Part shown: piece after piece, positions 24,175 through 31,834 of the stretch | Position numbering within the stretch: the stretch's first letter is position 1 | How the letters are laid out: each line of letters starts with the position of its first letter | From: UMGS1532 sp045594795 | Lineage (GTDB): Bacteria; Bacillota; Clostridia; Oscillospirales; Acutalibacteraceae | Direction: 5' to 3' | Assembly (NCBI GenBank): GCA_045594795.1 | Contig: JAZNZF010000012.1 | Span: 1-33,069 of the forward strand | DNA: 33,069 nt | The notes under the pieces: model-generated | What the model saw: only the letters and a program-made list of their open reading frames with translations | Databases searched by the model: none | What the model was told of the DNA's origin: nothing | Made by a program: the position numbers and the translations under genes

Positions 24175-24890
24175 AGCTGCTCGCCATTGATTGCTCGGCA
24201 ATACCCGCCTCGGTTGCAATCACTGACAACGAAAAACTGCTTACAGAGTTTTACTGCAATATTGGTCTTACACATTCTCAAACCCTTATGCCTATGGTTG
24301 AAGCAACACTTAAGGCTACAAATTTAGAGCTTTGCGATATCGACGGGCTTTGCATCTCGGCAGGTCCCGGCTCATTTACAGGGGTTCGCATTGGCATTAG
24401 CACAATAAAAGGGCTTGCCGCACCAAAAAACAAAAAGTGTGTTGGCGTATCCACCTTAGAGGCTATGGCTTATGGCTGCACCTCATTTAGCGGTATTGTT
24501 GCCGCAATAATGGATGCGCGCTGTAATCAATGCTACTGCGCTTTGTTTTTAAGCGAAAACAATAAAATTACAAGAATAACCGAAGATATGGCATTGCCAA
24601 TGTCAGAGCTTTGTGATAAAATAAAAGAGCTAAATTCGAAACACAATAAACCCGTTTTAGCGGTTGGCGATGGGGCGGCACTTTTCACTAAAGGCTTCGG
24701 CGAACAGCTACCCTTTACTTCCCTTGCAAGCGAGGGTTGTCGATATCAGTCGGCACGATTTGTTGCTGCAGCGGCGTTAAATAAATTTATTTTGGGTGAA
24801 ACGCTCAATCATAGCGAGCTTCAGCCAATATATTTGCGTTTGCCACAAGCAGAACGCGAATTAAAGAAAAAACCGGAGGAAAAGAAATGA
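24171..24890 (+). CDS. tsaB: tRNA threonylcarbamoyladenosine biosynthesis protein TsaB
   Basis: 239 aa, an ASKHA-fold partner of TsaD in t6A synthesis. Motifs are LLAIDCSAIPASVAI, THSQTLMPMVEATL and the conserved GPGSFTGVRIGISTIKGLA. The gene is joined by four-base ATGA overlaps to tsaE before and rpiB after. The lysine-rich tail (RELKKKPEEKK) is a local feature that also supplies the ribosome site of rpiB. Confidence 0.96.
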   Translation: MKLLAIDCSAIPASVAITDNEKLLTEFYCNIGLTHSQTLMPMVEATLKATNLELCDIDGLCISAGPGSFTGVRIGISTIKGLAAPKNKKCVGVSTLEAMAYGCTSFSGIVAAIMDARCNQCYCALFLSENNKITRITEDMALPMSELCDKIKELNSKHNKPVLAVGDGAALFTKGFGEQLPFTSLASEGCRYQSARFVAAAALNKFILGETLNHSELQPIYLRLPQAERELKKKPEEKK

Positions 24891-25324
24891 TTGCTATCGG
24901 TTGCGACCACGGCGGATTTACCCTTAAAACTGCTATTATGGAGCATTTAAAAGAACGCGGCATTGAATTTAAAGATTTCGGCTGCTATAACGGTGAGGCT
25001 GTAAACTACCCCGATATTGCCGAAGCGGTTTGCGAGAGTGTGGTTTCGGGGAAAAGCCGCCTTGCAATACTTTGTTGCGGCAGCGGTATTGGTATGTCGA
25101 TGGCGGCTAACAAGGTTAAAGGCATCCGCGCTGCCGCTTGTAGCGAAACATTCTCTGCTGAGTTTACAAGGCGCCACAACGATGCAAACGTGCTATGCCT
25201 TGGCGGTAGGGTTATTGGACCTGCAGTTGCAAACCAGATGGTAGACCTTTTTGTTGATACCGAGTTTGAGGGTGGACGCCACCAAACCCGTGTTGATATG
25301 ATTACTGCAATAGAAAATAAATAA
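24887..25324 (+). CDS. rpiB: Ribose-5-phosphate isomerase B
   Basis: 145 aa RpiB/LacAB-family isomerase interconverting ribose 5-phosphate and ribulose 5-phosphate in the pentose phosphate pathway. GCDHGGFTLK, the catalytic-Cys block CCGSGIGMSMAANKVKGIRA and RRHNDANVLCLGGR are all present. It is 20 bases from upp; ribose phosphate also feeds PRPP, the co-substrate of upp. Confidence 0.95.
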   Translation: MIAIGCDHGGFTLKTAIMEHLKERGIEFKDFGCYNGEAVNYPDIAEAVCESVVSGKSRLAILCCGSGIGMSMAANKVKGIRAAACSETFSAEFTRRHNDANVLCLGGRVIGPAVANQMVDLFVDTEFEGGRHQTRVDMITAIENK

Positions 25325-25343
25325 AATCAAGGAGCATAAAATT

Positions 25344-25973
25344 ATGAGCAAGGTATTAGTTTTTGACCATCCTCTTATCCAGCACAAGCTATCAATTTTA
25401 CGCGACGAAAAAACAAGCACCAAGCAGTTCCGCGAACTCGTTAGTGAAATTGCTATGTTTATGTGCTACGAGGCAACACGCGATTTACAGTTAGGTGACG
25501 TTGAGGTTACTACACCTATGGAAACCGCTACATTCAAAGCGCTAACCGGCCACGATATTGCTATAGTTCCTATTCTTCGTGCAGGTCTTGGTATGGTAGA
25601 CGGCATACTTAACCTTATACCCACCGCAAAGGTAGGCCACATTGGTATGTACCGCGACCCCGACACACACGAGCCTGTTGATTATTACTGCAAGCTACCC
25701 GCCGAGCTTGACAAGCGCAACGTTTTTGTGCTTGACCCAATGCTTGCTACCGGCGGCTCTGCTATTGATGCAGTTACTTCTATAAAGAAGCACAACCCAA
25801 AAAGCATTAAGTTTATGTGCATTATTGCAGCACCCGAGGGAATCGAGGCTTTCACAAAAGCTCATCCCGACGTAGAGCTTTACTGTGCCGCACGCGACCG
25901 TCAGCTTAACGACCACGCATACATACTCCCCGGTCTTGGTGATGCAGGCGACCGCATCTTCGGTACAAAGTAA
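25344..25973 (+). CDS. upp: Uracil phosphoribosyltransferase
   Basis: 209 aa. It converts uracil and PRPP to UMP in pyrimidine salvage. Typical segments are HPLIQHKLSILRDEKTSTKQFR, split here, the ILRAGLGMVDG block, the PRPP loop DPMLATGGSAIDAV and the C-terminal YILPGLGDAGDRIFGTK. AAGGAG lies upstream. It is the last gene of the tsaE operon, followed by a terminator. Confidence 0.97.
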   Translation: MSKVLVFDHPLIQHKLSILRDEKTSTKQFRELVSEIAMFMCYEATRDLQLGDVEVTTPMETATFKALTGHDIAIVPILRAGLGMVDGILNLIPTAKVGHIGMYRDPDTHEPVDYYCKLPAELDKRNVFVLDPMLATGGSAIDAVTSIKKHNPKSIKFMCIIAAPEGIEAFTKAHPDVELYCAARDRQLNDHAYILPGLGDAGDRIFGTK

Positions 25974-25992
25974 TATTTCTTTAATAACTTTT

Positions 25993-26030
25993 AGTGGCTA
26001 TCCTTATTTTAGGGTAGCCACTTTATTTTT
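25993..26030 (+). terminator. Terminator after upp
   Basis: Eleven-base arms (25993-26003, 26012-26022) with one wobble, then a T-rich tail. Confidence 0.88.
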
Positions 26031-26107
26031 GTGTCACTACCGAGTAATATTCCATATTCCTACTTTCATATAATTTATAAAAAGTTAAGGAAAGGTAGGA
26101 CCAAGGA

Positions 26108-27052
26108 ATGAAAGGCTATCAACCAGAGGGGTGGAATATCGACACCACCGAAAACCGTTATATGATTTCCTCACCCTCTACAGTTTATGAGGCTATGAAC
26201 AGAGGCGATATTTTAGAGGCACGCGCTACAATGTGCGACTATGACCACAACCTTATTGTAGAACTTGGTTGTATGAAAGGCATTATACCAAGAGAGGAAG
26301 GCAGCATCGGCATTGCTGAGGGCAAGGTTAAGGATATTGCTTTAATCTCTCGGGTTGGCAAGCCTGTTAGTTTTATTGTTGATTCGGTTTATCCTGACGA
26401 AAATGGCAAGCTTTGTGCCCGTCTTTCGCGCAGACGCGCACAAGAAAAATGCGTAAGAGAGTACATTTCTCAGCTACAAATGGGTGACGTTATAGGCGTT
26501 AGAATCACCCATCTCGAGCCATTTGGCGCTTTTTGTGATATCGGCTGTGGAATTATTGCGCTACTGCCAATCGACTCTATCTCGGTGTCGAGAATATCCC
26601 ACCCAAGTGACCGATTTTCGCGCGGTGACGATATAAAAGCGGTGGTACGTAGTATTGATTCAAACGGCAGAATTACCCTGTCAGCCAAGGAGTTGTTTGG
26701 TACTTGGGAGGAGAACGCAGGTCTGTTTTCACAAGGTCAAACCGTATCGGGCAAGGTACGTTCGGTTGAAAGCTATGGAATATTTATAGAACTTACACCA
26801 AATCTTGCAGGGCTTGCAGAACTGCGTGAGGGCGTTAAGGTTGGGCAAACCGCAAGTGTTTACATAAAAAGTCTTAACCCCGAAAAAATGAAGGTTAAAC
26901 TAATTATTATAGACACCTTCCCTGCCGATTGTAATATTAAATGCGATTATTTTATTGACAGCGGCCATATCGACCATTGGCGCTATTCTCCGAAAAATTG
27001 CGATAGAATTATAGAAACAGATTTTTGTAGGGCGCCAATTAAGACCTCTTGA
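26108..27052 (+). CDS. S1 RNA-binding domain protein (RpsA-like)
   Basis: 314 aa with three S1/OB modules at about 32-105, 125-195 and 207-275. The second and third are best preserved (GVRITHLEPFGAFCDIG, GKVRSVESYGIFIEL). It resembles the short RpsA-like S1 proteins of Clostridia, which bind RNA and may associate with the ribosome; an exact function is not established. The C-terminal 40 residues are not S1. AGGTAGG lies eight bases ahead of the ATG. Its TGA overlaps the -35 of the next promoter. Confidence 0.85.
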   Translation: MKGYQPEGWNIDTTENRYMISSPSTVYEAMNRGDILEARATMCDYDHNLIVELGCMKGIIPREEGSIGIAEGKVKDIALISRVGKPVSFIVDSVYPDENGKLCARLSRRRAQEKCVREYISQLQMGDVIGVRITHLEPFGAFCDIGCGIIALLPIDSISVSRISHPSDRFSRGDDIKAVVRSIDSNGRITLSAKELFGTWEENAGLFSQGQTVSGKVRSVESYGIFIELTPNLAGLAELREGVKVGQTASVYIKSLNPEKMKVKLIIIDTFPADCNIKCDYFIDSGHIDHWRYSPKNCDRIIETDFCRAPIKTS

Positions 27053-27077
27053 AAAATTAGTAATAATATAGTATAAT
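27049..27077 (+). promoter_or_regulatory. Promoter of the mrp-gtrA-transporter operon
   Basis: TTGAAA (27049-27054), 17 bases, TATAAT (27072-27077). The -35 overlaps the stop codon of the S1 gene. Confidence 0.75.
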
Positions 27078-27079
27078 TT

Positions 27080-27117
27080 ATGGGTTAGCAGGGTAATGCT
27101 AACCCATAGTTTATTTT
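27080..27117 (+). terminator. Hairpin after the S1 gene
   Basis: Perfect 11-base arms (27080-27090, 27097-27107) with a six-base loop, followed by a T-rich stretch. It probably ends the S1 transcript. It also covers the start region of the mrp transcript, so it may form part of that leader. Confidence 0.7.
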
Positions 27118-27135
27118 AAAGGAAGTTATAAAAAA

Positions 27136-27975
27136 ATGGCAGACGAAAAAACTTGTAGCGGAAAAGCACAGGGTTGCACGGGCGATTGCAGCAGCTGTTC
27201 GGGACATAAACAGCCCGAAAGTCTGATTGAGCCGCTAAATCAATATAGTAACGTAAAAAAGGTTGTTGCCGTTGTTAGCGGCAAGGGCGGTGTTGGTAAA
27301 TCACTAACTACTGCTATGAGCGCGGTTATGATGTCGCGCCGTGGCTATAAGGTTGGTATACTTGATGCCGATATTACAGGTCCATCAATCCCTAAAATGT
27401 TCGGTATTACCACACGAGCACGTCAAAACGAGCTTGGCATATTACCTGCGGAAACCACAAACGGCATCAAAATTATGTCTATAAACCTACTTTTAGAAAA
27501 CCCCGACTCCCCTGTTGTTTGGCGCGGACCCGTTATTGCGGGCGCCGTAAAGCAGTTCTGGACCGACGTTGTTTGGGGTGAGCTTGATTATTTGTTTATA
27601 GATATGCCTCCCGGAACGGGCGACGTTCCTCTAACCGTCTTCCAGTCTATCCCCGTTGACTGTATAGAAATTGTAACCTCACCGCAAGACCTTGTTTCAC
27701 TTATAGTTAAAAAGGCCTACAATATGGCAAAACTTATGAACATTCGCGTGCTTGGTATTGTTGAAAATATGTCCTATATCGTATGCCCCGACTGTAAACG
27801 AGAAATTAGAATTTTCAAAGGCAACAGTCAAGGTATTGCCGACGAACTGGGACTTCCGCTTTTAGCTAAAATTCCTATGGACGCAGAGTTAGCCGAGCTT
27901 GCTGATAGCGGTAAGTTCGAACGCTTTTACCAAGATTATATGAGTGAATGTGCCGACGTGCTTGAAAAAATCTAA
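27136..27975 (+). CDS. mrp: Mrp/NBP35-type Fe-S cluster carrier ATPase
   Basis: 279 aa of the Mrp/ApbC/NBP35 group, which carries and transfers Fe-S clusters in the cytosol. The N-terminus has a Cys group (C7, C14, C18, C21). The deviant Walker A is SGKGGVGKSLTT; ILDADITGPSIPKMFG and the DMPPGTGDVPLTV motif follow; the family CxxC is in YIVCPDCKREI. The strong N-terminal Cys motif is like NBP35. GGAAG lies upstream of the ATG. It is the first gene of an operon with a GtrA-like protein and a transporter. Confidence 0.93.
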   Translation: MADEKTCSGKAQGCTGDCSSCSGHKQPESLIEPLNQYSNVKKVVAVVSGKGGVGKSLTTAMSAVMMSRRGYKVGILDADITGPSIPKMFGITTRARQNELGILPAETTNGIKIMSINLLLENPDSPVVWRGPVIAGAVKQFWTDVVWGELDYLFIDMPPGTGDVPLTVFQSIPVDCIEIVTSPQDLVSLIVKKAYNMAKLMNIRVLGIVENMSYIVCPDCKREIRIFKGNSQGIADELGLPLLAKIPMDAELAELADSGKFERFYQDYMSECADVLEKI

Positions 27976-27993
27976 TTTTAGGAGAATTTAAAT

Positions 27994-28389
27994 ATGGCTA
28001 AAAGTGACGTAATTCAGGCAGTGAAATTCACGCTGTTTTCTATTTCTGCAGGCGTTATTCAGGCACTTTCGTTTACCCTTTTAAACGAGCTCTTAACTAT
28101 CTCCTACTGGCCTGCATATCTCACATCTTTAATTCTTTCTATACTTTGGAACTTTACCTTTAACCGCAAATTCACCTTTAAAGAGGCGGTAAATGTTCCT
28201 TTAGCTATGATGAAGGTTTTCGGCTTTTATCTTGTGTTTACACCCCTTTCTACCTATCTTGGCCACTTAGCAGAGGGAGCGGGCGTAAACGATTACATAA
28301 TTTTAATTTTAACTATGCTTAGCAACTTTGTTTTAGAATTTTTATTCTACAAATTTGTTGTTTATAGGAACGAGACAAGCAAAAAATAA
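27994..28389 (+). CDS. GtrA-like membrane protein
   Basis: 131 aa with four membrane helices. It matches the GtrA-like family (FTLFSISAGVIQALSFTLLN near the start, SILWNFTFNRKFTFK in the loop between helices 2 and 3, ending EFLFYKFVVYRNE). Such proteins are thought to help flip or present polyprenyl-linked sugars. There is a GT2 gene far away at 8163, but no glycosyltransferase in this operon. Good ribosome site AGGAG. Confidence 0.88.
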   Translation: MAKSDVIQAVKFTLFSISAGVIQALSFTLLNELLTISYWPAYLTSLILSILWNFTFNRKFTFKEAVNVPLAMMKVFGFYLVFTPLSTYLGHLAEGAGVNDYIILILTMLSNFVLEFLFYKFVVYRNETSKK

Positions 28390-28407
28390 AAACTTTGGAG
28401 GTTTATC

Positions 28408-29775
28408 GTGGAAAGAGAAACTTTAGGCTCGCGCTTAGGCTTTATACTTTTATCAGCCGGTTGCGCGATAGGAATTGGAAACGTTTGGAAATTTCCCTAC
28501 ATAACAGGTCAATACGGTGGCGCTATATTCGTGCTTATCTACCTGTTTTTCTTAATTGCTATGGGCATTCCGCTTATGGTAGCAGAATTCGCAGTTGGTA
28601 GAGCAAGTCGTAAAAGTGTTGCGCTATCATTTAAAGTGCTTGAAAAACCGAAACACAAATGGCACCTACACGGCTATTCTGCCCTTGCAGGTAATATGCT
28701 TTTAATGATGTTCTACACCTGCGTTACAGGTTGGATGCTTTACTACTTCTATTTAACCGCATCGGGTCAGCTACAAAACGCAACCGCCGAATCGGTAAAA
28801 ACGGTGTTTAGCGGTATGACGTCGGACCCACTTACTATGGGCTTGTTTACTATAGGTGTTATCGTTGTTGGCTTTGCAATTTGTGCTTTGGGCGTTAAAA
28901 ACGGCGTTGAAAGAATCACTAAAATTATGATGCTCGCACTTTTAGCTTTAATTGTTGTGCTTGCTATAAATAGCGTTACTATAGACGGCGCAGAAGAGGG
29001 TCTGAGGTTTTACCTTATCCCCGACCCCTCTAAAATTGCCGAGCATGGTCTTGGTACTGTGCTAGTTGCAGCTATGAACCAGGCATTCTTTACGCTTAGT
29101 ATCGGTATTGGCTCTATGGCTATTTTCGGTAGCTACATAGGTAAAGAACGTGCTCTTGCAGGTGAATCTATCAGGATTGCGGCGCTTGATACCTTTGTTG
29201 CTTTTACCGCAGGCCTTATAATATTCCCTGCTTGCTCGGCATACGGTGTTGACGCGGGAGCAGGCCCAAGCCTTATTTTTGAAACTCTGCCCAACATATT
29301 CAGCAATATGCCAGGCGGCAGAATTTGGGGAAGCTTATTCTTTGTATTTATGGCATTCGCGGCTATGTCTACCGTTATTGCGGTTTTGGAAAATATTATC
29401 TCTTGCGTGTGCGACCTTACAAACTGGTCAAGAATTAAAACCTGTATTATTATGGCTCTCGTTATGATAGTACTCGCAGCGCCTTGCGTGCTTGGATTTA
29501 ATCTACTTTCGGGCATAATGCCATTTGGCGCAGGCTCTAACCTAATGGACCTCGAGGACTTTGCTGTATCTAATGTAATTCTACCTCTTGGTGCGCTTGT
29601 TTATTTACTGTTCTGCGTATCCAAAAAGGGTTGGGGTTGGGATAATTTTGTTGCCGAAGCAAACACAGGCAAGGGCGCAAAAATGGCAAACTGGCTTCGC
29701 CCATACCTCACCTACGTTCTACCCGTTGTTATACTTATAATCTTTGTTGTAGGCGTGGTTGATAAGTTTGCTTAA
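28408..29775 (+). CDS. Sodium-dependent transporter, NSS (SNF) family
   Basis: 455 aa with about eleven or twelve helices, similar to LeuT/MhsT-type neurotransmitter:sodium symporters. The helix 1 motif GFILLSAGCAIGIGNVWKFPYI (split: GCAIGIGNVWKFPY) is diagnostic, with YGGAIFVLIYLFF and GIPLMVAEFAVGR after it. It probably imports an amino acid with Na+; the substrate cannot be told. The start is GTG 28408 with GGAGG eight bases upstream. A terminator follows. Confidence 0.94.
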   Translation: MERETLGSRLGFILLSAGCAIGIGNVWKFPYITGQYGGAIFVLIYLFFLIAMGIPLMVAEFAVGRASRKSVALSFKVLEKPKHKWHLHGYSALAGNMLLMMFYTCVTGWMLYYFYLTASGQLQNATAESVKTVFSGMTSDPLTMGLFTIGVIVVGFAICALGVKNGVERITKIMMLALLALIVVLAINSVTIDGAEEGLRFYLIPDPSKIAEHGLGTVLVAAMNQAFFTLSIGIGSMAIFGSYIGKERALAGESIRIAALDTFVAFTAGLIIFPACSAYGVDAGAGPSLIFETLPNIFSNMPGGRIWGSLFFVFMAFAAMSTVIAVLENIISCVCDLTNWSRIKTCIIMALVMIVLAAPCVLGFNLLSGIMPFGAGSNLMDLEDFAVSNVILPLGALVYLLFCVSKKGWGWDNFVAEANTGKGAKMANWLRPYLTYVLPVVILIIFVVGVVDKFA

Positions 29776-29791
29776 AACACTATAAAAATAT

Positions 29792-29817
29792 ACCGCCCTC
29801 TCGGGCGGTTTTATTTT
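29792..29817 (+). terminator. Terminator after the NSS transporter
   Basis: Perfect seven-base GC arms (29792-29798, 29803-29809), four-base loop and a T-rich tail. Confidence 0.9.
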
Positions 29818-30041
29818 GCAACAAAAGCTTCGCTATATATTAAATCATTTAATTCTTTAATGGCTTCCGCTTGGATTTCCTCTAAATACACCTTCGCTGA
29901 CGAATGAACACCTTTTTCCTCATCCTCTATTCCATAATTGATTTCTGCATATCTAAGGCATCTAATAATGTACGAAGATATGTTTAATTTTGATGATATC
30001 TCATAGACCTTATCTAACTGGTCAAAATTTAACTCTATCAC
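29811..30041 (-). CDS. Small protein of unknown function divergent from an XRE regulator
   Basis: 76 aa, acidic and probably all alpha-helical (FDQLDKVYEISSKLNISS, ending LNDLIYSEAFVAK). The first 35 residues look like a small helical dimer or an MetJ/Arc-style region but no family is recognised. The start is GTG 30041 with AAAGGGGTG upstream. Its promoter contains an operator shared with the XRE gene, so it is probably under XRE control. Confidence 0.7.
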   Translation of the reverse strand: MIELNFDQLDKVYEISSKLNISSYIIRCLRYAEINYGIEDEEKGVHSSAKVYLEEIQAEAIKELNDLIYSEAFVAK

Positions 30042-30060
30042 GAATAATCACCCCTTTCTT

Positions 30061-30153
30061 GAACATATTATATCATATGTTCTGATTTGGAACAATTGTA
30101 TAATGTTCTAAATTGGAAAGTCATTTTTTGTAAAAATGTACTAAAATGGAACA
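30061..30153. promoter_or_regulatory. Three operator copies TGTTC-N7-GAACA between divergent genes
   Basis: Copies: 30078-30094 (perfect arms), 30104-30120 (second arm GAAAG) and 30137-30153 (first arm TGTAC). The N7 core is alike in all (TGATTTG, TAAATTG, TAAAATG). A further half-site GAACA starts at 30061 and pairs with the first TGTTC as an 8-base-arm palindrome (30061-30082). They are probably bound by the XRE protein encoded next to them. Confidence 0.75.
30064..30098 (-). promoter_or_regulatory. Promoter of the small divergent gene
   Basis: On the minus strand TTGTTC, 17 bases, TATAAT, with operator copy 1 (30078-30094) filling the spacer. A bound repressor would block the polymerase. 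Confidence 0.65.
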
Positions 30154-30171
30154 TGGAAAGAGGTGAGGCAT

Positions 30172-30405
30172 ATGTACGGCAGTCGCTTGCGTTATTTACG
30201 GAAAAAGAATAAGTATACCTTAAATTATGTTGCAGATAAATTAAACGTTACGCACTCGACTATTTCAAAATATGAAAATGAAAAGCTTAAAATAGACCCC
30301 GACACATTGTGTTCGTTTTGTAAGCTGTATAATGTATCTGCCGATTATATATTAGGTATACCTAACAATATGCCCTATCCCGAAGAAGATACTTCCAACG
30401 CATAG
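30172..30405 (+). CDS. XRE-family HTH transcriptional regulator
   Basis: 77 aa, essentially one HTH_3 domain: SRLRYLRKKNKYTLNYVADK, then LNVTHSTISKYENEKLKIDP and LCSFCKLYNVSADYILGI. It is like small phage-type repressors. The start ATG 30172 has GAGGTGAGG just upstream; an in-frame GTG at 30163 lies inside that site. Operators upstream suggest autorepression and control of the divergent small gene. Its stop codon is inside the terminator hairpin. Confidence 0.92.
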   Translation: MYGSRLRYLRKKNKYTLNYVADKLNVTHSTISKYENEKLKIDPDTLCSFCKLYNVSADYILGIPNNMPYPEEDTSNA

Positions 30406-30434
30406 CATATATTTCGCTATGCGTTTTCTTTTTT
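30397..30434 (+). terminator. Terminator of the XRE gene
   Basis: Perfect ten-base arms (30397-30406, 30416-30425) with a T-rich tail; the arm includes the TAG stop codon of the gene. Confidence 0.88.
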
Positions 30435-30527
30435 GGAAAATTTATAAAACAAAAAACACTATCAATAAAAGATTTTTATATAATGTGTATAATATTAAAT
30501 TTTTCTGCAAAAAGTATGCTTAAAACC

Positions 30528-30556
30528 TTGAAAAATGCTACGTTTTTATGTATAAT
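30528..30556 (+). promoter_or_regulatory. Promoter of the CofE-like/guaA operon
   Basis: TTGAAA (30528-30533), 17 bases, TATAAT (30551-30556). About 55 bases of leader precede the ATG at 30617. Confidence 0.8.
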
Positions 30557-30616
30557 ATTTAGTTGTAAAAGGATTAGACTGTTTTCAGCCATCCGACAGA
30601 AAGGATTCAAAAATTT

Positions 30617-31816
30617 ATGGAAAACAAAGAACGCAGAGTTGGAACCGTATCAAGAGGTATTCGTTGCCCTATTATTAGGCAAGGAGATGACCTGGCTTCA
30701 ATAGTAGCCACAAGTGTATTAGAGGCTGCCGAAATTGAAGGCTTTCCATTAAACGACCGCGACGTTATTGCACTTACCGAATCCATTGTAGCAAGGTCGC
30801 AAGGCAACTACGCCTCGGTTGACGATATAGCTGCTGATGTGAAAGCCAAGCTTGGTGGCGGTACTATAGGCGTTATATTCCCCATTCTTTCGCGTAACCG
30901 TTTTGCTATCTGCTTGCGCGGTATTGCAAAGGGCGCTAAAAAAATTGTGCTAATGCTTAGCTACCCTTCTGACGAGGTTGGTAACTCACTTGCTACCTAC
31001 GACCTTATCGACGAAGCAGGCATTAACCCTTATTCAGACGTGCTTTCTTTAGAACGTTATCGCGAGGTTTTTGGCGTTCAGAAATTAGAGTTCACAGGTG
31101 TTGACTACGTTGAGTATTACGCAAATCTTATTCGCGAAATGGGTGCCGAGGTTGAGGTTATATTTGCTAATCAGCCTAAAGCTATACTTGATTATACCGA
31201 CTGCGTTTTAACCTGCGACATCCATACAAGAGAACGCACAAAGCGTTTGCTTAAAGCTGCGGGCGCAAAAGTTGTTTGTGGCCTTGATGATATCCTTAAT
31301 AAATCTATCAACGGTAGCGGCTGTAACGAAAACTACGGTCTGCTTGGCTCTAATAAATCCACAGAGGAAACTGTTAAGCTTTTCCCACGCGAGTGCAAGG
31401 GCTTGGTTCTCGATATTCAAAAGAAAATTTTTGATGCTTGCGGCAAACACGTTGAGGTTATGGTATACGGCGACGGTGCGTTTAAAGACCCCAAAGGCAA
31501 AATTTGGGAGCTTGCAGACCCCGTTGTTTCACCCGCATTCACCGATGGACTTATCGGTACTCCTAACGAGCTAAAGCTTAAATATCTTGCCGATAACGAT
31601 TATAAAGACCTTAGCGGTGAAGAGCTTAAAAAGGCTATTTCGGATAGCATTCGTGCTAAAGACGGAAGCCTTGTTGGTAATATGGCGGCTCAAGGTACAA
31701 CCCCTCGTCAGCTTACCGACCTTATCGGTTCGCTTTGCGACCTTACCAGTGGCTCGGGCGACAAGGGTACACCCGTTGTTTTGGTTCAAGGTTATTTTGA
31801 TAACTACACTAACTAA
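30617..31816 (+). CDS. CofE-like (coenzyme F420:L-glutamate ligase fold) protein
   Basis: 399 aa. The N-terminal half matches the CofE family: GIRCPIIRQGDDL, LNDRDVIALTESIVARSQGNY, and further acidic segments. The C-terminal part carries VMVYGDGAFKDPKGKIWELADPVVSPAF and HTRERTKRLLKAAGAKVVCG, forming a longer version than the about 250-aa CofE of methanogens. CofE adds glutamate to F420-0, but F420 is not expected in this kind of bacterium, so the substrate is unknown. AGAAAGGA precedes the ATG. It lies 18 bases before guaA in the same unit. Confidence 0.83.
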   Translation: MENKERRVGTVSRGIRCPIIRQGDDLASIVATSVLEAAEIEGFPLNDRDVIALTESIVARSQGNYASVDDIAADVKAKLGGGTIGVIFPILSRNRFAICLRGIAKGAKKIVLMLSYPSDEVGNSLATYDLIDEAGINPYSDVLSLERYREVFGVQKLEFTGVDYVEYYANLIREMGAEVEVIFANQPKAILDYTDCVLTCDIHTRERTKRLLKAAGAKVVCGLDDILNKSINGSGCNENYGLLGSNKSTEETVKLFPRECKGLVLDIQKKIFDACGKHVEVMVYGDGAFKDPKGKIWELADPVVSPAFTDGLIGTPNELKLKYLADNDYKDLSGEELKKAISDSIRAKDGSLVGNMAAQGTTPRQLTDLIGSLCDLTSGSGDKGTPVVLVQGYFDNYTN

Positions 31817-31834
31817 TTAACGGAGGTAATAAAA

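Noticed and set aside
30557..30616. Guanine riboswitch before the guaA unit
   Set aside because: The leader is about 55 bases and has none of the conserved purine-aptamer loops.
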